Assembly (NCBI GenBank): GCA_947475245.1
Contig: CANJLW010000001.1
Location: 348,025-412,024, forward strand
Length of the DNA: 64,000 nt
Reading direction: 5' to 3'
From: Acetobacteraceae bacterium
GTDB lineage: Bacteria > Pseudomonadota > Alphaproteobacteria > Acetobacterales > Acetobacteraceae
A program made the position numbers and the translations under genes. Shown in pieces: positions 18,085 through 26,391 of this stretch (positions are counted from its first letter, which is position 1; each line of letters begins with the position of its first letter). Under the pieces are notes generated by a model. That model was not told the DNA's origin. It made no database searches and saw nothing but the letters and a program-made list of their open reading frames with translations.

Positions 18085-18449
18085 GCGGTTTTCTCCTGGA
18101 TCGATTCTGTGGTTGTTTAGCACGGGTCGCGCGGAAAGGCAGGGGCGGGGTTGGTTCGGCGCGGCGGCGCGAACGTGATGATGGATGCGCCAATTGCCTT
18201 CAAAATGAACAATATACGGCTAATATTTATCCATTCCATTGGGATCGCGCGGATTTTCCGATTGCGCGGTGCGATAATGCCCTTGATTGCGGCATTTTGA
18301 TCTGCCACTGATGTCGAACGCGGTGGCGCCGATCGTCCAGAAACGGTGCCAGGCTCGGGCAAGGATGTCCGACGCCGATCTCCGCAAACCCGGATCAGCG
18401 GTCCAACGGCGGCCCGCGCATCTCTCCCGCGCTTTCGGGACGGAGCACA
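18085..18449. promoter_or_regulatory. Divergent intergenic region glpX/nrtA with AT-rich island and long nrtA leader
   Basis: This is the longest gene-free stretch in the window. Bases 18194-18240 form an AT-rich island unlike the surrounding DNA. It contains TTCAAA (18199-18204) and TAATAT (18221-18226) spaced by 16, a weak sigma70-like pair for nrtA. About 220 bases of leader follow. The leader includes an AATGCC/GGCATT hairpin (18276-18281 and 18291-18296) with a nine-base loop and then TT, possibly an attenuator. I saw no clear sigma54 site (TGGCAC-N5-TTGC) despite the nitrogen-related product. Confidence 0.4.
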
Positions 18450-19730
18450 ATGCCGATGACAACGCCCCGCCTTTCCCGCCGCACCCTTCTGACCGGTACC
18501 GCCGCAACGATCGCGGCCGCGCGCGTCGCGTTTCCTTCCGGTGCCTTCGCGCAAGGCGCGGGGCCGGAAACGACGAAGGCGCAAATCGGCTATATCGCGC
18601 TGACCGACGCGGCGGCCTTGATCGTCGCCAAGGAAAAGGGCCTGTTCGCGAAGTACGGCATGCCGGACGTCGAGGTTCTGAAGCAGGCGTCCTGGGGCGG
18701 CACGCGCGACAATCTGGTTCTGGGCGGCGGTGCCGGCGGCATCGACGGGGCGCATATTCTGACGCCGCTGCCGTATCTGATGCATACCGGAAAGGTCGTG
18801 CAAAACGGCCAACAGGTGCCGATGCACATCATGGCGCGCCTCAACACCAACGGGCAGGCGATCAGCGTCGCGAAGTCGTTGATGCCGGCGGGCGCGAAGC
18901 TCGATTCCTCCCCGTTGAAGGCCGCTTTCGCCGCCAAGCAGGGCAACAAGGTCGCGATGACGTTTCGCGGCGGCACCCATGATCTGTGGATCCGCTACTG
19001 GCTGGCCGCCGGCGGCATCGATCCCGACAAAGAGGTAGAGACCATCGTCGTGCCGCCGCCGCAGATGGTGGCGAACATGAAGGTCGGCACGATGGACGCG
19101 TTCTGCGTGGGTGAGCCGTGGAACGATCAGTTGGTGCATCAGTCGCTGGGCTACACGGCCTGCGTGACCGGCGAAATCTGGAAGGACCATCCGGAAAAGT
19201 CGCTTACCCTGCGCGCCGATTACGTCGCGAAGAACCCGCGCGCCGCGATCGCGCTGACGGCGGCGACGATCGAGGCACAAATCTGGTGCGACGTCGCGGC
19301 GAACAAGGAAGAGCTCGCGGCGATGCTGGGCAAGCGCGCCTGGTTCAACGTTCCGCCCGCCGATATCCTGCCGCGTTCCCTGGGCAACATCGACTATGGC
19401 GACGGACGCAAGGTGGAAGGCTCGCCCCTGCGCATGAAGTTCTTCGCCGATCATGCGTCGTTTCCGTTCCAGTCGCACGAATTGTGGTTCCTGACGGAAG
19501 ATCAGCGTTGGGGCATTCTGCCGCCCGACCTCGATACCAAGGCATTGATCGGGGCGGTCAATCGGCAGGACGTCTGGCGCGACGCCGCGAAGTTGGCGGG
19601 TGTACCGGCGGATCAGATTCCCGTCGGTGTTTCCCGCGGCAAGGAAACGTTCTTTGACGGTCAGGTATTCGACCCCGAGAAGCCCGCCGAATACCTCGCC
19701 GGGCTGAAGATCAAGAAACTCGCGGCGTGA
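18450..19730 (+). CDS. nrtA: Nitrate-type ABC transporter substrate-binding protein (NrtA/CmpA family)
   Basis: A 426-residue binding protein. A Tat signal (SRRTLLTGTAATIAAARVA) is cleaved near AFAQG. The mature part shows the NrtA-family features IGYIALTDAAALIVAKEKGLF, WGGTRDNLVLGG, MTFRGGTHDLWIRYWLAAGGI and CVGEPWNDQLV. Family members bind nitrate/nitrite or bicarbonate; nitrate is favoured by the 426-residue length and the nrtB-nrtC neighbours, but bicarbonate or cyanate is not excluded. The ATG at 18450 is preceded by GGAG at short spacing; ATG 18456 is an alternative. No nitrate reductase gene is in the window. Confidence 0.9.
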   Translation: MPMTTPRLSRRTLLTGTAATIAAARVAFPSGAFAQGAGPETTKAQIGYIALTDAAALIVAKEKGLFAKYGMPDVEVLKQASWGGTRDNLVLGGGAGGIDGAHILTPLPYLMHTGKVVQNGQQVPMHIMARLNTNGQAISVAKSLMPAGAKLDSSPLKAAFAAKQGNKVAMTFRGGTHDLWIRYWLAAGGIDPDKEVETIVVPPPQMVANMKVGTMDAFCVGEPWNDQLVHQSLGYTACVTGEIWKDHPEKSLTLRADYVAKNPRAAIALTAATIEAQIWCDVAANKEELAAMLGKRAWFNVPPADILPRSLGNIDYGDGRKVEGSPLRMKFFADHASFPFQSHELWFLTEDQRWGILPPDLDTKALIGAVNRQDVWRDAAKLAGVPADQIPVGVSRGKETFFDGQVFDPEKPAEYLAGLKIKKLAA

Positions 19731-19744
19731 TGGGGGAGCAGCCG

Positions 19745-20617
19745 ATGTCCGTCACCCTTGCTCGCGGCACCGATGCGGTGCCGTCGATAACGCGGTCCAG
19801 GCCGCTGTCGGTCTATGTCGTCGCGGCGCGCGATTGGCTCAAGCGTTCGGCCATCACGGTGTTGCCGCTGATCATCATGTTGACGCTGCTGCTGGGCATT
19901 TGGCAGATCGCGGCGGATCGGCCGAGCGCGACGCTGCCGGCGCCGAGTAAGATTTGGCAGGATAGTTATGAGCTGATCGTGCATCCGTTCTACATAAGGG
20001 GCGGATTGGATCGCGGTCTCGGGTGGCATTTGCTGGCCAGTCTCCAGCGCGTCGGCTTCGGGTTTGCGCTGTCCGCCCTGGCCGGCATCGCGCTGGGCAT
20101 GTTGGTGGGCACCAGCCCGCTGGCGATGCGCGGTCTTGATCCGATCTTTCAGGTGTTGCGCACAGTGCCGCCGCTGGCGTGGCTGCCCTTGTCGCTCGCC
20201 GCGTTCCGCGAGGCGCAGCCCAGCGCGATCTTCGTCATTTTCATCACCGCGATCTGGCCGGTGATCATCAACACGGCGGTTGGCGTGCGGAACGTCCCGC
20301 AGGATTACCGCAACGTTGCCGCGGTCATCCAACTGCGCGGTTTCAAGTATTTCAGCCGTATCCTGTTGCCCGCCGCCGCGCCGTTCATCTTTACCGGTCT
20401 GCGCATCGGCATCGGCCTGTCCTGGCTTGCCATCGTGGCGGCGGAAATGCTGATCGGCGGCGTCGGAATCGGCTTCTTCATCTGGGACGCGTGGAACAGT
20501 TCCAACATCTCCGACATCATCGTCGCGCTGATTTATGTCGGGCTGGTCGGTTACATGCTCGATCGTCTGGTTGCCCTGGCCGGTCGGCTGATCACGCGGG
20601 GGACATCGTCGTCATGA
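19745..20617 (+). CDS. nrtB: Nitrate-type ABC transporter permease NrtB
   Basis: A 290-residue permease with about six membrane helices and the binding-protein-dependent transport (EAA-like) loop VAAVIQLRGFKYFSRILLPAAAPFIF. PPLAWLPLSLAAF and EMLIGGVGIGFFIWDAWN are conserved in the NrtB/SsuC group. I start it at ATG 19745, six bases after GGGGGAG. Earlier GTG 19727 and ATG 19730 overlap the nrtA stop and lack a ribosome site. It pairs with NrtC. Confidence 0.92.
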   Translation: MSVTLARGTDAVPSITRSRPLSVYVVAARDWLKRSAITVLPLIIMLTLLLGIWQIAADRPSATLPAPSKIWQDSYELIVHPFYIRGGLDRGLGWHLLASLQRVGFGFALSALAGIALGMLVGTSPLAMRGLDPIFQVLRTVPPLAWLPLSLAAFREAQPSAIFVIFITAIWPVIINTAVGVRNVPQDYRNVAAVIQLRGFKYFSRILLPAAAPFIFTGLRIGIGLSWLAIVAAEMLIGGVGIGFFIWDAWNSSNISDIIVALIYVGLVGYMLDRLVALAGRLITRGTSSS

Positions 20618-21423
20618 GCAGGAGTTCGGGTATGCCCGGTTTTCTCGAAATCGATCATGTCACCATGCGCTTCGCGGCCAATGCGCCGTCGGTGTTGGAT
20701 CGGGTCAGTCTGTCGATCCAGGAGGGCGAGTATGTCGCGGTGATCGGCCATTCCGGCTGCGGCAAGTCGACTCTGTTGAACATCGTCGCCGGCCTGCTGC
20801 GCGCGACCGAGGGCGGGGTGATCCTGCAGGGCACGGAAGTGAACGCGCCGGGACCGGATCGCGCGGTGGTGTTTCAGAACCACTCTCTGCTGCCCTGGCT
20901 GACCTGCCGGGAAAACGTGCGCCTGGCGGTGGATCAGGTGTTCGGCAAGACCAAGACCCGCGCGGAGCGGGCGGACTGGGTCGATGCCAATCTGGGGCTG
21001 GTGCGGATGATGGCGGCGGCGGACAAGCGCCCGAATGAGATCAGCGGCGGCATGAAGCAGCGCATCGGCATCGCGCGCGCTTTGGCAATGCAGCCGAAGG
21101 TGCTGCTGCTGGACGAGCCGTTCGGCGCGTTGGACGCTCTGACCCGCGCGCATCTTCAGGATCAGGTGATGGAAATCCACGCTCGGCTGAAGACCACGGT
21201 GATGATGATCACGCATGACGTGGACGAGGCGGTGCTGCTGTCGGATCGGATCGTGATGATGACGAACGGGCCGGAGGCGCAGATCGGCGAGGTGCTGGAA
21301 GTCGATTTGCCGCGCCCGCGCGAACGCCTGACGATGGCGCAAAATCCCCGCTTCCTGGCGGCGCGCGCCAGGGTGATGGAGTTCCTGTACGCGCGTCATC
21401 GGAACCCCGCGCAGGCGGCGTAA
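20614..21423 (+). CDS. nrtC: Nitrate-type ABC transporter ATP-binding protein NrtC/NrtD
   Basis: A 269-residue ATPase. Walker A is GHSGCGKST (residues 45-53), the signature is ISGGMKQRIGIARAL, Walker B is VLLLDEPFGALD and the switch is THDVDEAV. It lacks the extra C-terminal NrtA-like domain of cyanobacterial NrtC, so it resembles NrtD/SsuB. The ATG at 20614 overlaps the nrtB stop (ATGA). An in-frame ATG at 20632 preceded by AGGAG is an equally good start. It closes the nrtABC operon. Confidence 0.92.
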   Translation: MSRSSGMPGFLEIDHVTMRFAANAPSVLDRVSLSIQEGEYVAVIGHSGCGKSTLLNIVAGLLRATEGGVILQGTEVNAPGPDRAVVFQNHSLLPWLTCRENVRLAVDQVFGKTKTRAERADWVDANLGLVRMMAAADKRPNEISGGMKQRIGIARALAMQPKVLLLDEPFGALDALTRAHLQDQVMEIHARLKTTVMMITHDVDEAVLLSDRIVMMTNGPEAQIGEVLEVDLPRPRERLTMAQNPRFLAARARVMEFLYARHRNPAQAA

Positions 21424-21501
21424 CGCTTCGACTTAAATCGATTTCGTGACATTCCCGGAGTCCGGTCCTACGCTGGTAGCTTGTAGGAAAGGGCTCCGGG
21501 C

Positions 21502-21900
21502 ATGACCACTGTCAAAGAGGCTTGCGAAGCGCGATGGGAGACCTGGAAGGCCGATTGCAGCGGCTTTCTGAAGGCGGTCGCGGCGGATGTCGGCATCGAG
21601 TTGACCGGGCAGGCGAACGCCATCATCGACACTGTCGGGACCGCGCCCTGGGTACAGCTGGAAAGCGACGCGGATTGCGCGGTCAGCTATGCCGGCATGG
21701 GGTATCTGGTCGTCGCCGGTTTGAAAGCCAATCCGAACGGGCATGTGTGTGTCATCGTGTCGGGCGCGTCGAAGCCCTATCCCAGCGCCTATTGGGGGCG
21801 GCTGAACGCGGTCGGCAAGAAAAACGCCACGATCAACTGGGCCTGGACGCATGCCGATCTCGCGAAGGTCCAATATTACGCGATGATGCCGAAATCCTGA
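21502..21900 (+). CDS. tae1: Tae1-family (Tse1-like) type VI amidase effector
   Basis: A 132-residue protein without a signal peptide. Its segments follow those of Pseudomonas Tse1 in order: DCSGF with catalytic Cys19, VAADVG, ANAIID, LVVAGLK, GHVCVIVSG with catalytic His81, YPSAYWG and NAVG. Tse1 (Tae1) uses a Cys-His pair in an NlpC/P60 fold to cut the D-Glu to mDAP bond of peptidoglycan after T6SS delivery to a rival's periplasm. The absence of an export signal fits T6SS substrates. The gene has its own ribosome site (GGAAAGGG) and its stop touches the next gene (TGATG), which encodes a matching immunity protein. The recognition is from memory of the Tse1 sequence, not from a search. Confidence 0.82.
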   Translation: MTTVKEACEARWETWKADCSGFLKAVAADVGIELTGQANAIIDTVGTAPWVQLESDADCAVSYAGMGYLVVAGLKANPNGHVCVIVSGASKPYPSAYWGRLNAVGKKNATINWAWTHADLAKVQYYAMMPKS

Positions 21901-22367
21901 TGGCGATCCCGTTTGCGGGATGGATCGCCGAACGGCGCGGCCTGTGGCGGCTGGCGATCGTCGCCTGCCTGATTTGTCCATCGGCGCGGGCGGACGGGGC
22001 TTGTCGCTATGTCCCGCTCGATCCCGGCACCGGCAGGGTCACAATCGATGGCCGAACGATCGATCTGGGGGAGGCGGACAGTCTGCCCGTCCCCGGTGCA
22101 TGGCAGGGACCGATCGCAATCGCGGGCGTTACGCGCTGTGTCGTCGATCCCGCCGTAGCGATCGTCGAACGGCCGATTTTCCAGGACGGGCGGCATATGC
22201 TGGTAACCACCTATTCCGGCAGCAACCGAACGATCTTCGCAATCGAACTCACGACCTGCCGCGTGGTTTGGCGCAGCGCGGCTTTCGCCGGCGCGGTTCG
22301 CCTGACCGGCGATACGCTGTTCCTGGGCAAGACGGCTCGACCCTTGGGGCCGAACTGCCTGCCCTGA
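21900..22367 (+). CDS. tai1: Tai1-family (Tsi1-like) periplasmic immunity protein
   Basis: A 155-residue exported protein. After a short charged lead, residues 15-31 form a signal peptide (RLAIVACLICPSARA) and the mature protein starts near DGACRYV. The C-terminal half matches the Tsi1 pattern: DGRHMLVTTYSGS, then a TCRVVWR segment, then GDTLFLGK. In Tse1-Tsi1 a Gly-Ser loop of the immunity protein plugs the effector active site, and YSGS here is the likely counterpart. Four cysteines suggest disulfides. The start ATG at 21900 shares one base with the effector stop, so effector and antidote are made together. The assignment rests on this pattern and on the partner gene. Confidence 0.75.
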   Translation: MAIPFAGWIAERRGLWRLAIVACLICPSARADGACRYVPLDPGTGRVTIDGRTIDLGEADSLPVPGAWQGPIAIAGVTRCVVDPAVAIVERPIFQDGRHMLVTTYSGSNRTIFAIELTTCRVVWRSAAFAGAVRLTGDTLFLGKTARPLGPNCLP

Positions 22368-22373
22368 TACGGA

Positions 22374-22757
22374 TCAGGCCGCTTCGATCAGGCTGACATG
22401 GGCGGCGACGACCCGCCAGCCTTCCGCTGTCCGTGCCCAGGTCTGCATCTGGCGGCCGATTTTGTTCGGCGCGCTGGCGCGTTCAAACAAGGTGGACGCG
22501 GTGGCGAAATCCCGCCCAAACGTCGTGATCACCGTGCGAAAGATCGTGCGTTGCAGCCCGACCGGAGAGCGCGCGTGGCGGAATGCGCCGATCTCTTCCC
22601 AACTGTACAGATTCTCCCCGATGCCGTAGCGGATCGTGTGCGGGCTGTTCCAGAAGATTGCCTGCAGGGTATCCGCGTCGTTCGCCATCAGCGCGGCCTC
22701 GTAGCGCATGAAGGCGGCTTCGACCTCGGCCTTCACGTCGGGCAGATTGACTTCCAT
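22374..22757 (-). CDS. AtzH-like/HpxZ family protein (SnoaL-like fold)
   Basis: A 127-residue protein of the DUF3225/AtzH-like group. The pattern [39 protein letters not shown] and [18 protein letters not shown] is typical. These NTF2/SnoaL-like proteins accompany amidase systems (HpxZ in oxalurate breakdown, AtzH in s-triazine breakdown) and are thought to stabilise or assist hydrolases. No amidase gene is adjacent here. The ATG at 22757 follows GGAGAG; an upstream in-frame start adds unconserved residues. It ends six bases from the convergent immunity gene and is divergent from an SDR. Confidence 0.82.
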   Translation of the reverse strand: MEVNLPDVKAEVEAAFMRYEAALMANDADTLQAIFWNSPHTIRYGIGENLYSWEEIGAFRHARSPVGLQRTIFRTVITTFGRDFATASTLFERASAPNKIGRQMQTWARTAEGWRVVAAHVSLIEAA

Positions 22758-22841
22758 TCCGTGCTCTCCAACTGTCCGGTGCAATAAAGCCTATGCAAGA
22801 CTCGGTCCGAATATGATGACCGCATAACGGGAGAAGCGCAC

Positions 22842-23636
22842 ATGACACGGTTCGCGGGCAAGGTGGCGGTGGTGACGGGCGGGGCCTCGGGGATCGGGCT
22901 CGCCATTGTGCGACGCCTGCTGAACGAGGGCGCGCGTGTGGTGGCATCCGATATCGCCGCGGAACGCTTCGATGCCGTCAGGGCGGAACTGGGCGACGGA
23001 TTCCTGGGCATCGCGGGCGATGTGACGCGAGAGGATGACGCGGAAGCGCTGGTGGCGACGGCGGTGGAACGGTTCGGCGCGCTGAATTGCGCCTTCAACG
23101 TCGCCGGCGGGTCGCGCCCCGGCTATCTCGTCGATCTCGCGGAGGGGGACTGGGATTTCACCGTCGACCTCTGCCTCAAGGGCGTGTTCCTCGGCATGAA
23201 GCACCAGGCACGCCAGATGATGCGTCAGGGGCATGGGGGCGCGATCCTGAATATCGCCTCGCTGAACGCGCATGTGCCGATGCACGCGGGTGCGGCCTAT
23301 GCCACGGCCAAGGCGGGGGTGGAGATGCTGACCCGCAATGGGGCGTTGGAATTTGCCGACGCGAAGATCCGCGTCAACGCGGTGCTGCCGGGTCTGGTGC
23401 AAACGCCGCTGACGCGGCGGCATTTCGACAATCGGGATGCGCTGGCCGCCTTTGTCGAGCGGATTCCGATGGGGCGTCCGGCGCAGCCCGAGGAAATCGC
23501 CGCGCCGGCGCTGTACCTGACGTCGGACGACGCGAGCTATGTCTCCGGCGCGAGTCTGTTGGTCGACGGTGCCTGGGCGGTCAGCGGGTATCCCGACATG
23601 CGCCCATTCCGCGGACCGGTGGCGTTCAACGCATAG
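22842..23636 (+). CDS. FabG-like short-chain dehydrogenase/reductase
   Basis: A 264-residue classical SDR: TGGASGIG cofactor motif (residues 14-21), Asp after strand 2 (VVASDIA) favouring NAD(H), the usual NNAG replaced by NVAGG, catalytic Ser in NIASLNA and the YATAK Tyr/Lys pair. The C-terminal segment YVSGASLLVDGAWAV is characteristic of FabG-like enzymes. A GGGAGAAG site precedes the ATG. It ends 11 bases from the convergent NHL-repeat gene. The substrate is not evident. Confidence 0.9.
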   Translation: MTRFAGKVAVVTGGASGIGLAIVRRLLNEGARVVASDIAAERFDAVRAELGDGFLGIAGDVTREDDAEALVATAVERFGALNCAFNVAGGSRPGYLVDLAEGDWDFTVDLCLKGVFLGMKHQARQMMRQGHGGAILNIASLNAHVPMHAGAAYATAKAGVEMLTRNGALEFADAKIRVNAVLPGLVQTPLTRRHFDNRDALAAFVERIPMGRPAQPEEIAAPALYLTSDDASYVSGASLLVDGAWAVSGYPDMRPFRGPVAFNA

Positions 23637-23647
23637 CGGCGCACCGG

Positions 23648-24670
23648 TTATCCCGGCGGCAGTAGCCTGACGATGCGATGGTTCTCGCTGTCGCCGACGT
23701 ACAGCGCGCCGTCGGGGCCGAACGCCGCGCCGTGCGGGCGCGCCAGCCCATGCGGGCCGGGTTTGCCGTCGCCGCAAATCGTCGTGACGATCCAGGTTTT
23801 GGCATCGATGCGGCGTATCGCGTGGTTCTCGGTTTCCACCACGAAGATATTGCCGGCGGCATCGAGCGCCATTTCCTTCGGCGCGTTGAACACCGCCGCT
23901 GCCGCGTCGGCCCCGTCGCCGGCATAGCCGCGCGTGCCGGTGCCCGCGACGGTACGGATGATCCCGTCGCGAATCTGGCGGATGCTGCTGCCCTGACGCT
24001 CCATCACATAGAGCGATCCATCGGGGGCCGTCGCCACCGCGCGGGCGCCGAAAATACCGGCCTGTGTCGCCGGTCCGCCGTCGCCGTCGTGTTTGCCCTC
24101 TCCGGTGCCGGCGAAGGTCTGGATGACGCCGCTTGCGAGATCGACGACCCGCACGCGGTGATCGGCGACATCGGCGATGAACAGGCGGCTTTGCGCGAGG
24201 TCGAAGGCCAGCCCGTTCGGTTCGGCCAGGCCCGCGATCGCCGCCGGCCCGCCGTCGCCGCCGTATTGTCCGGAACCGTTGCCCGCGAAACTGTCGATGG
24301 TGCCGTCGGGTGCGATGCGGCGGACCCGGCGGTTGAGGCGATCGGCGGTGTAAATCGTGCCGGCACGATCGATGACCACGCCATAGGGTTCGTTCAGGGT
24401 TGCCTGCGTCGCGGGGCCGCCGTCGCCGGAAAAGCCGCGTTCTCCGGTGCCCGCGATGGTTGAAATTTGCCCGGTCCGCGCGTCGATCCGGCGGATGACG
24501 TGGTTGAAGGTATCGGAAAACACCAGATTGCCGGCGGGATCGAAGGCAATGTCAAAGGGGTTGTTCAGCAGCGCCGTTTGCGCCGGCCCGCCGTCGCCGT
24601 CATAGCCCTGTGTGCCGGCGCCGATCGGCGCGCTGGCGGTCCAAATTCCGGCATTATCGGCGTTTGTCAT
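23648..24670 (-). CDS. NHL-repeat beta-propeller protein
   Basis: A 340-residue protein built from about six NHL repeats of some 55 residues. Each has a blade of the form N-x-P-x-x-(I/V)-A-x-D-x-x-G-x-(L/I)-(Y/F)-x-(A/S)-D, closed by I-R-R-I-D, and the blades are joined by a recurring GDGGPA linker (for example GFSGDGGPATQA). This predicts a six-bladed propeller for protein or ligand binding. No signal peptide or membrane anchor is visible, unlike many NHL proteins, so it may be cytoplasmic. It stands alone, divergent from the 533-residue gene. Confidence 0.88.
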   Translation of the reverse strand: MTNADNAGIWTASAPIGAGTQGYDGDGGPAQTALLNNPFDIAFDPAGNLVFSDTFNHVIRRIDARTGQISTIAGTGERGFSGDGGPATQATLNEPYGVVIDRAGTIYTADRLNRRVRRIAPDGTIDSFAGNGSGQYGGDGGPAAIAGLAEPNGLAFDLAQSRLFIADVADHRVRVVDLASGVIQTFAGTGEGKHDGDGGPATQAGIFGARAVATAPDGSLYVMERQGSSIRQIRDGIIRTVAGTGTRGYAGDGADAAAAVFNAPKEMALDAAGNIFVVETENHAIRRIDAKTWIVTTICGDGKPGPHGLARPHGAAFGPDGALYVGDSENHRIVRLLPPG

Positions 24671-24770
24671 GTCTGATTCCTCCCCAGGGCGGTGTTACGA
24701 TGGTTGCCGCCGCCGCCCTGTCAAGCGTAGCATCCCCGCCAACAGGAAATTGCCCCGGAGGGACCGACCC

Positions 24771-26372
24771 ATGGACAGCAGAATGGAGATCGTCGCCAGC
24801 GACGTCCGCGCCTTGTACGAGAAGCTGGAAGATCGCTGCGTCATGCGCGATCAGATCGGCGCCAGCGAGGTCTACTACGATCTGGTGCGCGCCGGCCGGC
24901 CGTTGAGCGAGATCGTGGCCGAGGGCGTGCGCATCCACGCGCCGTTCACCCATGTGCCGTATCACGAGCGTCTCGACGACGGTTTCCCGAACTTTGTCAA
25001 CAACGACCACTGCCTGTTGAGCGCGCGGGCCGCGATCAACCTGACGAAGATGGTTCCCAGCCACCTCGCCATGCTGCCGACGGCGCAGACATTCTGGTAC
25101 ATCCCGACCGGTCTGGATATCTGGAACCAGAAGATCAACAAGGCTCCTGGCCATTACACTCGCCATCGCGGCGACAGCACGAAGATCGAAGCCCCGCCGG
25201 CGCCCGTGGTCTACTGGGCCGATCAGGAGCCGCTCGCCCAGGAAGGTCCGCTGAAAGAGCGGCTGAACAACTGGATGACGCAGGTGCATCGCGGTCAGGT
25301 GATCGATGCCTATCGCCTGTTCCTCGGGCTGATGGACAACAAGGCCGAACGCAAGGAAGTACTGGCGGAGCTGTGCTTCGCCGGGCTGATCGACGTGCAG
25401 GACCGCGTGCTGCACGCCCGGTCCTATACGACCGGCCATAAGGCCTATCGCGCGCGCTCCACCGTCGAGCTTGGCAATTTCCTCGGCTGGGACAAGGCGC
25501 ACGACGTGGTCTATGCCGGCGCGCTGGATATCGCGGTCGGGCCGCGCTGGTATTCGACGTATGAGGTCGCCTGCAACTACGTGAAGATGAATATCGAGGG
25601 TGAGGCGCTGCACGCCGTGCCCTACGGCGGCGTGTCGGAAGCCGAACTGAAGACGCTGCGCCAGACCGGCGAAGTGAACCAGGACGAGGCGGCGGAGCTG
25701 ATGCGCGCCGTGCTGCGCGATACCGAACACACGGTGTTCGACGTCCTGACCAAACTGCTGAAGTCGGGCAAGGACCCGCGTCGCATTCTGGACGTGCTGC
25801 AGCTTGCCGTCGGCACCATTGTGGTGGAGACGTCGGACCCCAACAACTTCAACATGCCGCACCATTGCTACGAGTATCACAACACGCTGGCATGGTTTTA
25901 CGATAACTTCGACCATCCGCGCCGGCTGCGGCTGCTGTATGTCGCGGCATCCTTCGCCAACCGCGTGGCCGACAACATGCGCGGACTGAACGACGTGACG
26001 CCGTTGCAGGTACACGTCCCCGCCGCGGCGGCGTCGCTGTCCGCGGCGCAAATCCTGGATCGGGTCGATGATTCCATCTGCGCCTTGAACGGGCCGGAAT
26101 GCCTGGGCTGGACGCAGGCCTATTGCGACAACATGTCCGATCGCACCCCCCTCGTGAACCGGATCGCCCTCGCCGCCAGCAAGCTCGGCAACGATCCGCA
26201 CAACCAGGAAATCGCACAGTGCATGCTGATGGATTACGGCACCAACCGTCAGCCGGGTCGCGACCGGCTGTTGTTGGCCGCCGCCTATCACACCGCCATG
26301 CACCGGAAATACGGCGATACGCTGGAAGCGGCGCGCCGCTTCGGCATGGCGATGGGCGTCGAACTGCACTGA
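24771..26372 (+). CDS. Uncharacterised 533-residue helical protein, possibly an oxygenase
   Basis: A 533-residue soluble protein with no family I can name securely. It is predicted mostly helical and rich in His/Tyr clusters, for example THVPYHERLDD, FWYIPTGLD, NMPHHCYEYHNTLAWFYDN, DHPRRLRLLYVAASF and AAYHTAMHRKYG. The repeated His-rich helices recall questin-oxidase-like (DUF4243) proteins, but this is only a suggestion. The start is ATG 24771 with a strong GGAGGGA site. It lies 19 bases upstream of a TauD/TfdA dioxygenase in the same direction, so the two probably act on the same compound. Confidence 0.75.
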   Translation: MDSRMEIVASDVRALYEKLEDRCVMRDQIGASEVYYDLVRAGRPLSEIVAEGVRIHAPFTHVPYHERLDDGFPNFVNNDHCLLSARAAINLTKMVPSHLAMLPTAQTFWYIPTGLDIWNQKINKAPGHYTRHRGDSTKIEAPPAPVVYWADQEPLAQEGPLKERLNNWMTQVHRGQVIDAYRLFLGLMDNKAERKEVLAELCFAGLIDVQDRVLHARSYTTGHKAYRARSTVELGNFLGWDKAHDVVYAGALDIAVGPRWYSTYEVACNYVKMNIEGEALHAVPYGGVSEAELKTLRQTGEVNQDEAAELMRAVLRDTEHTVFDVLTKLLKSGKDPRRILDVLQLAVGTIVVETSDPNNFNMPHHCYEYHNTLAWFYDNFDHPRRLRLLYVAASFANRVADNMRGLNDVTPLQVHVPAAAASLSAAQILDRVDDSICALNGPECLGWTQAYCDNMSDRTPLVNRIALAASKLGNDPHNQEIAQCMLMDYGTNRQPGRDRLLLAAAYHTAMHRKYGDTLEAARRFGMAMGVELH

Positions 26373-26391
26373 CGTCCAGGGAGGCCTGACG

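Noticed and set aside
15367-18120. A 917-codon open frame on the plus strand opposite recJ and glpX
   Set aside because: High GC makes the antisense frame of real genes free of stops. The translation is low-complexity and Gly/Asp/Ala/Arg-rich, with no domain, while the minus strand encodes intact RecJ and GlpX.
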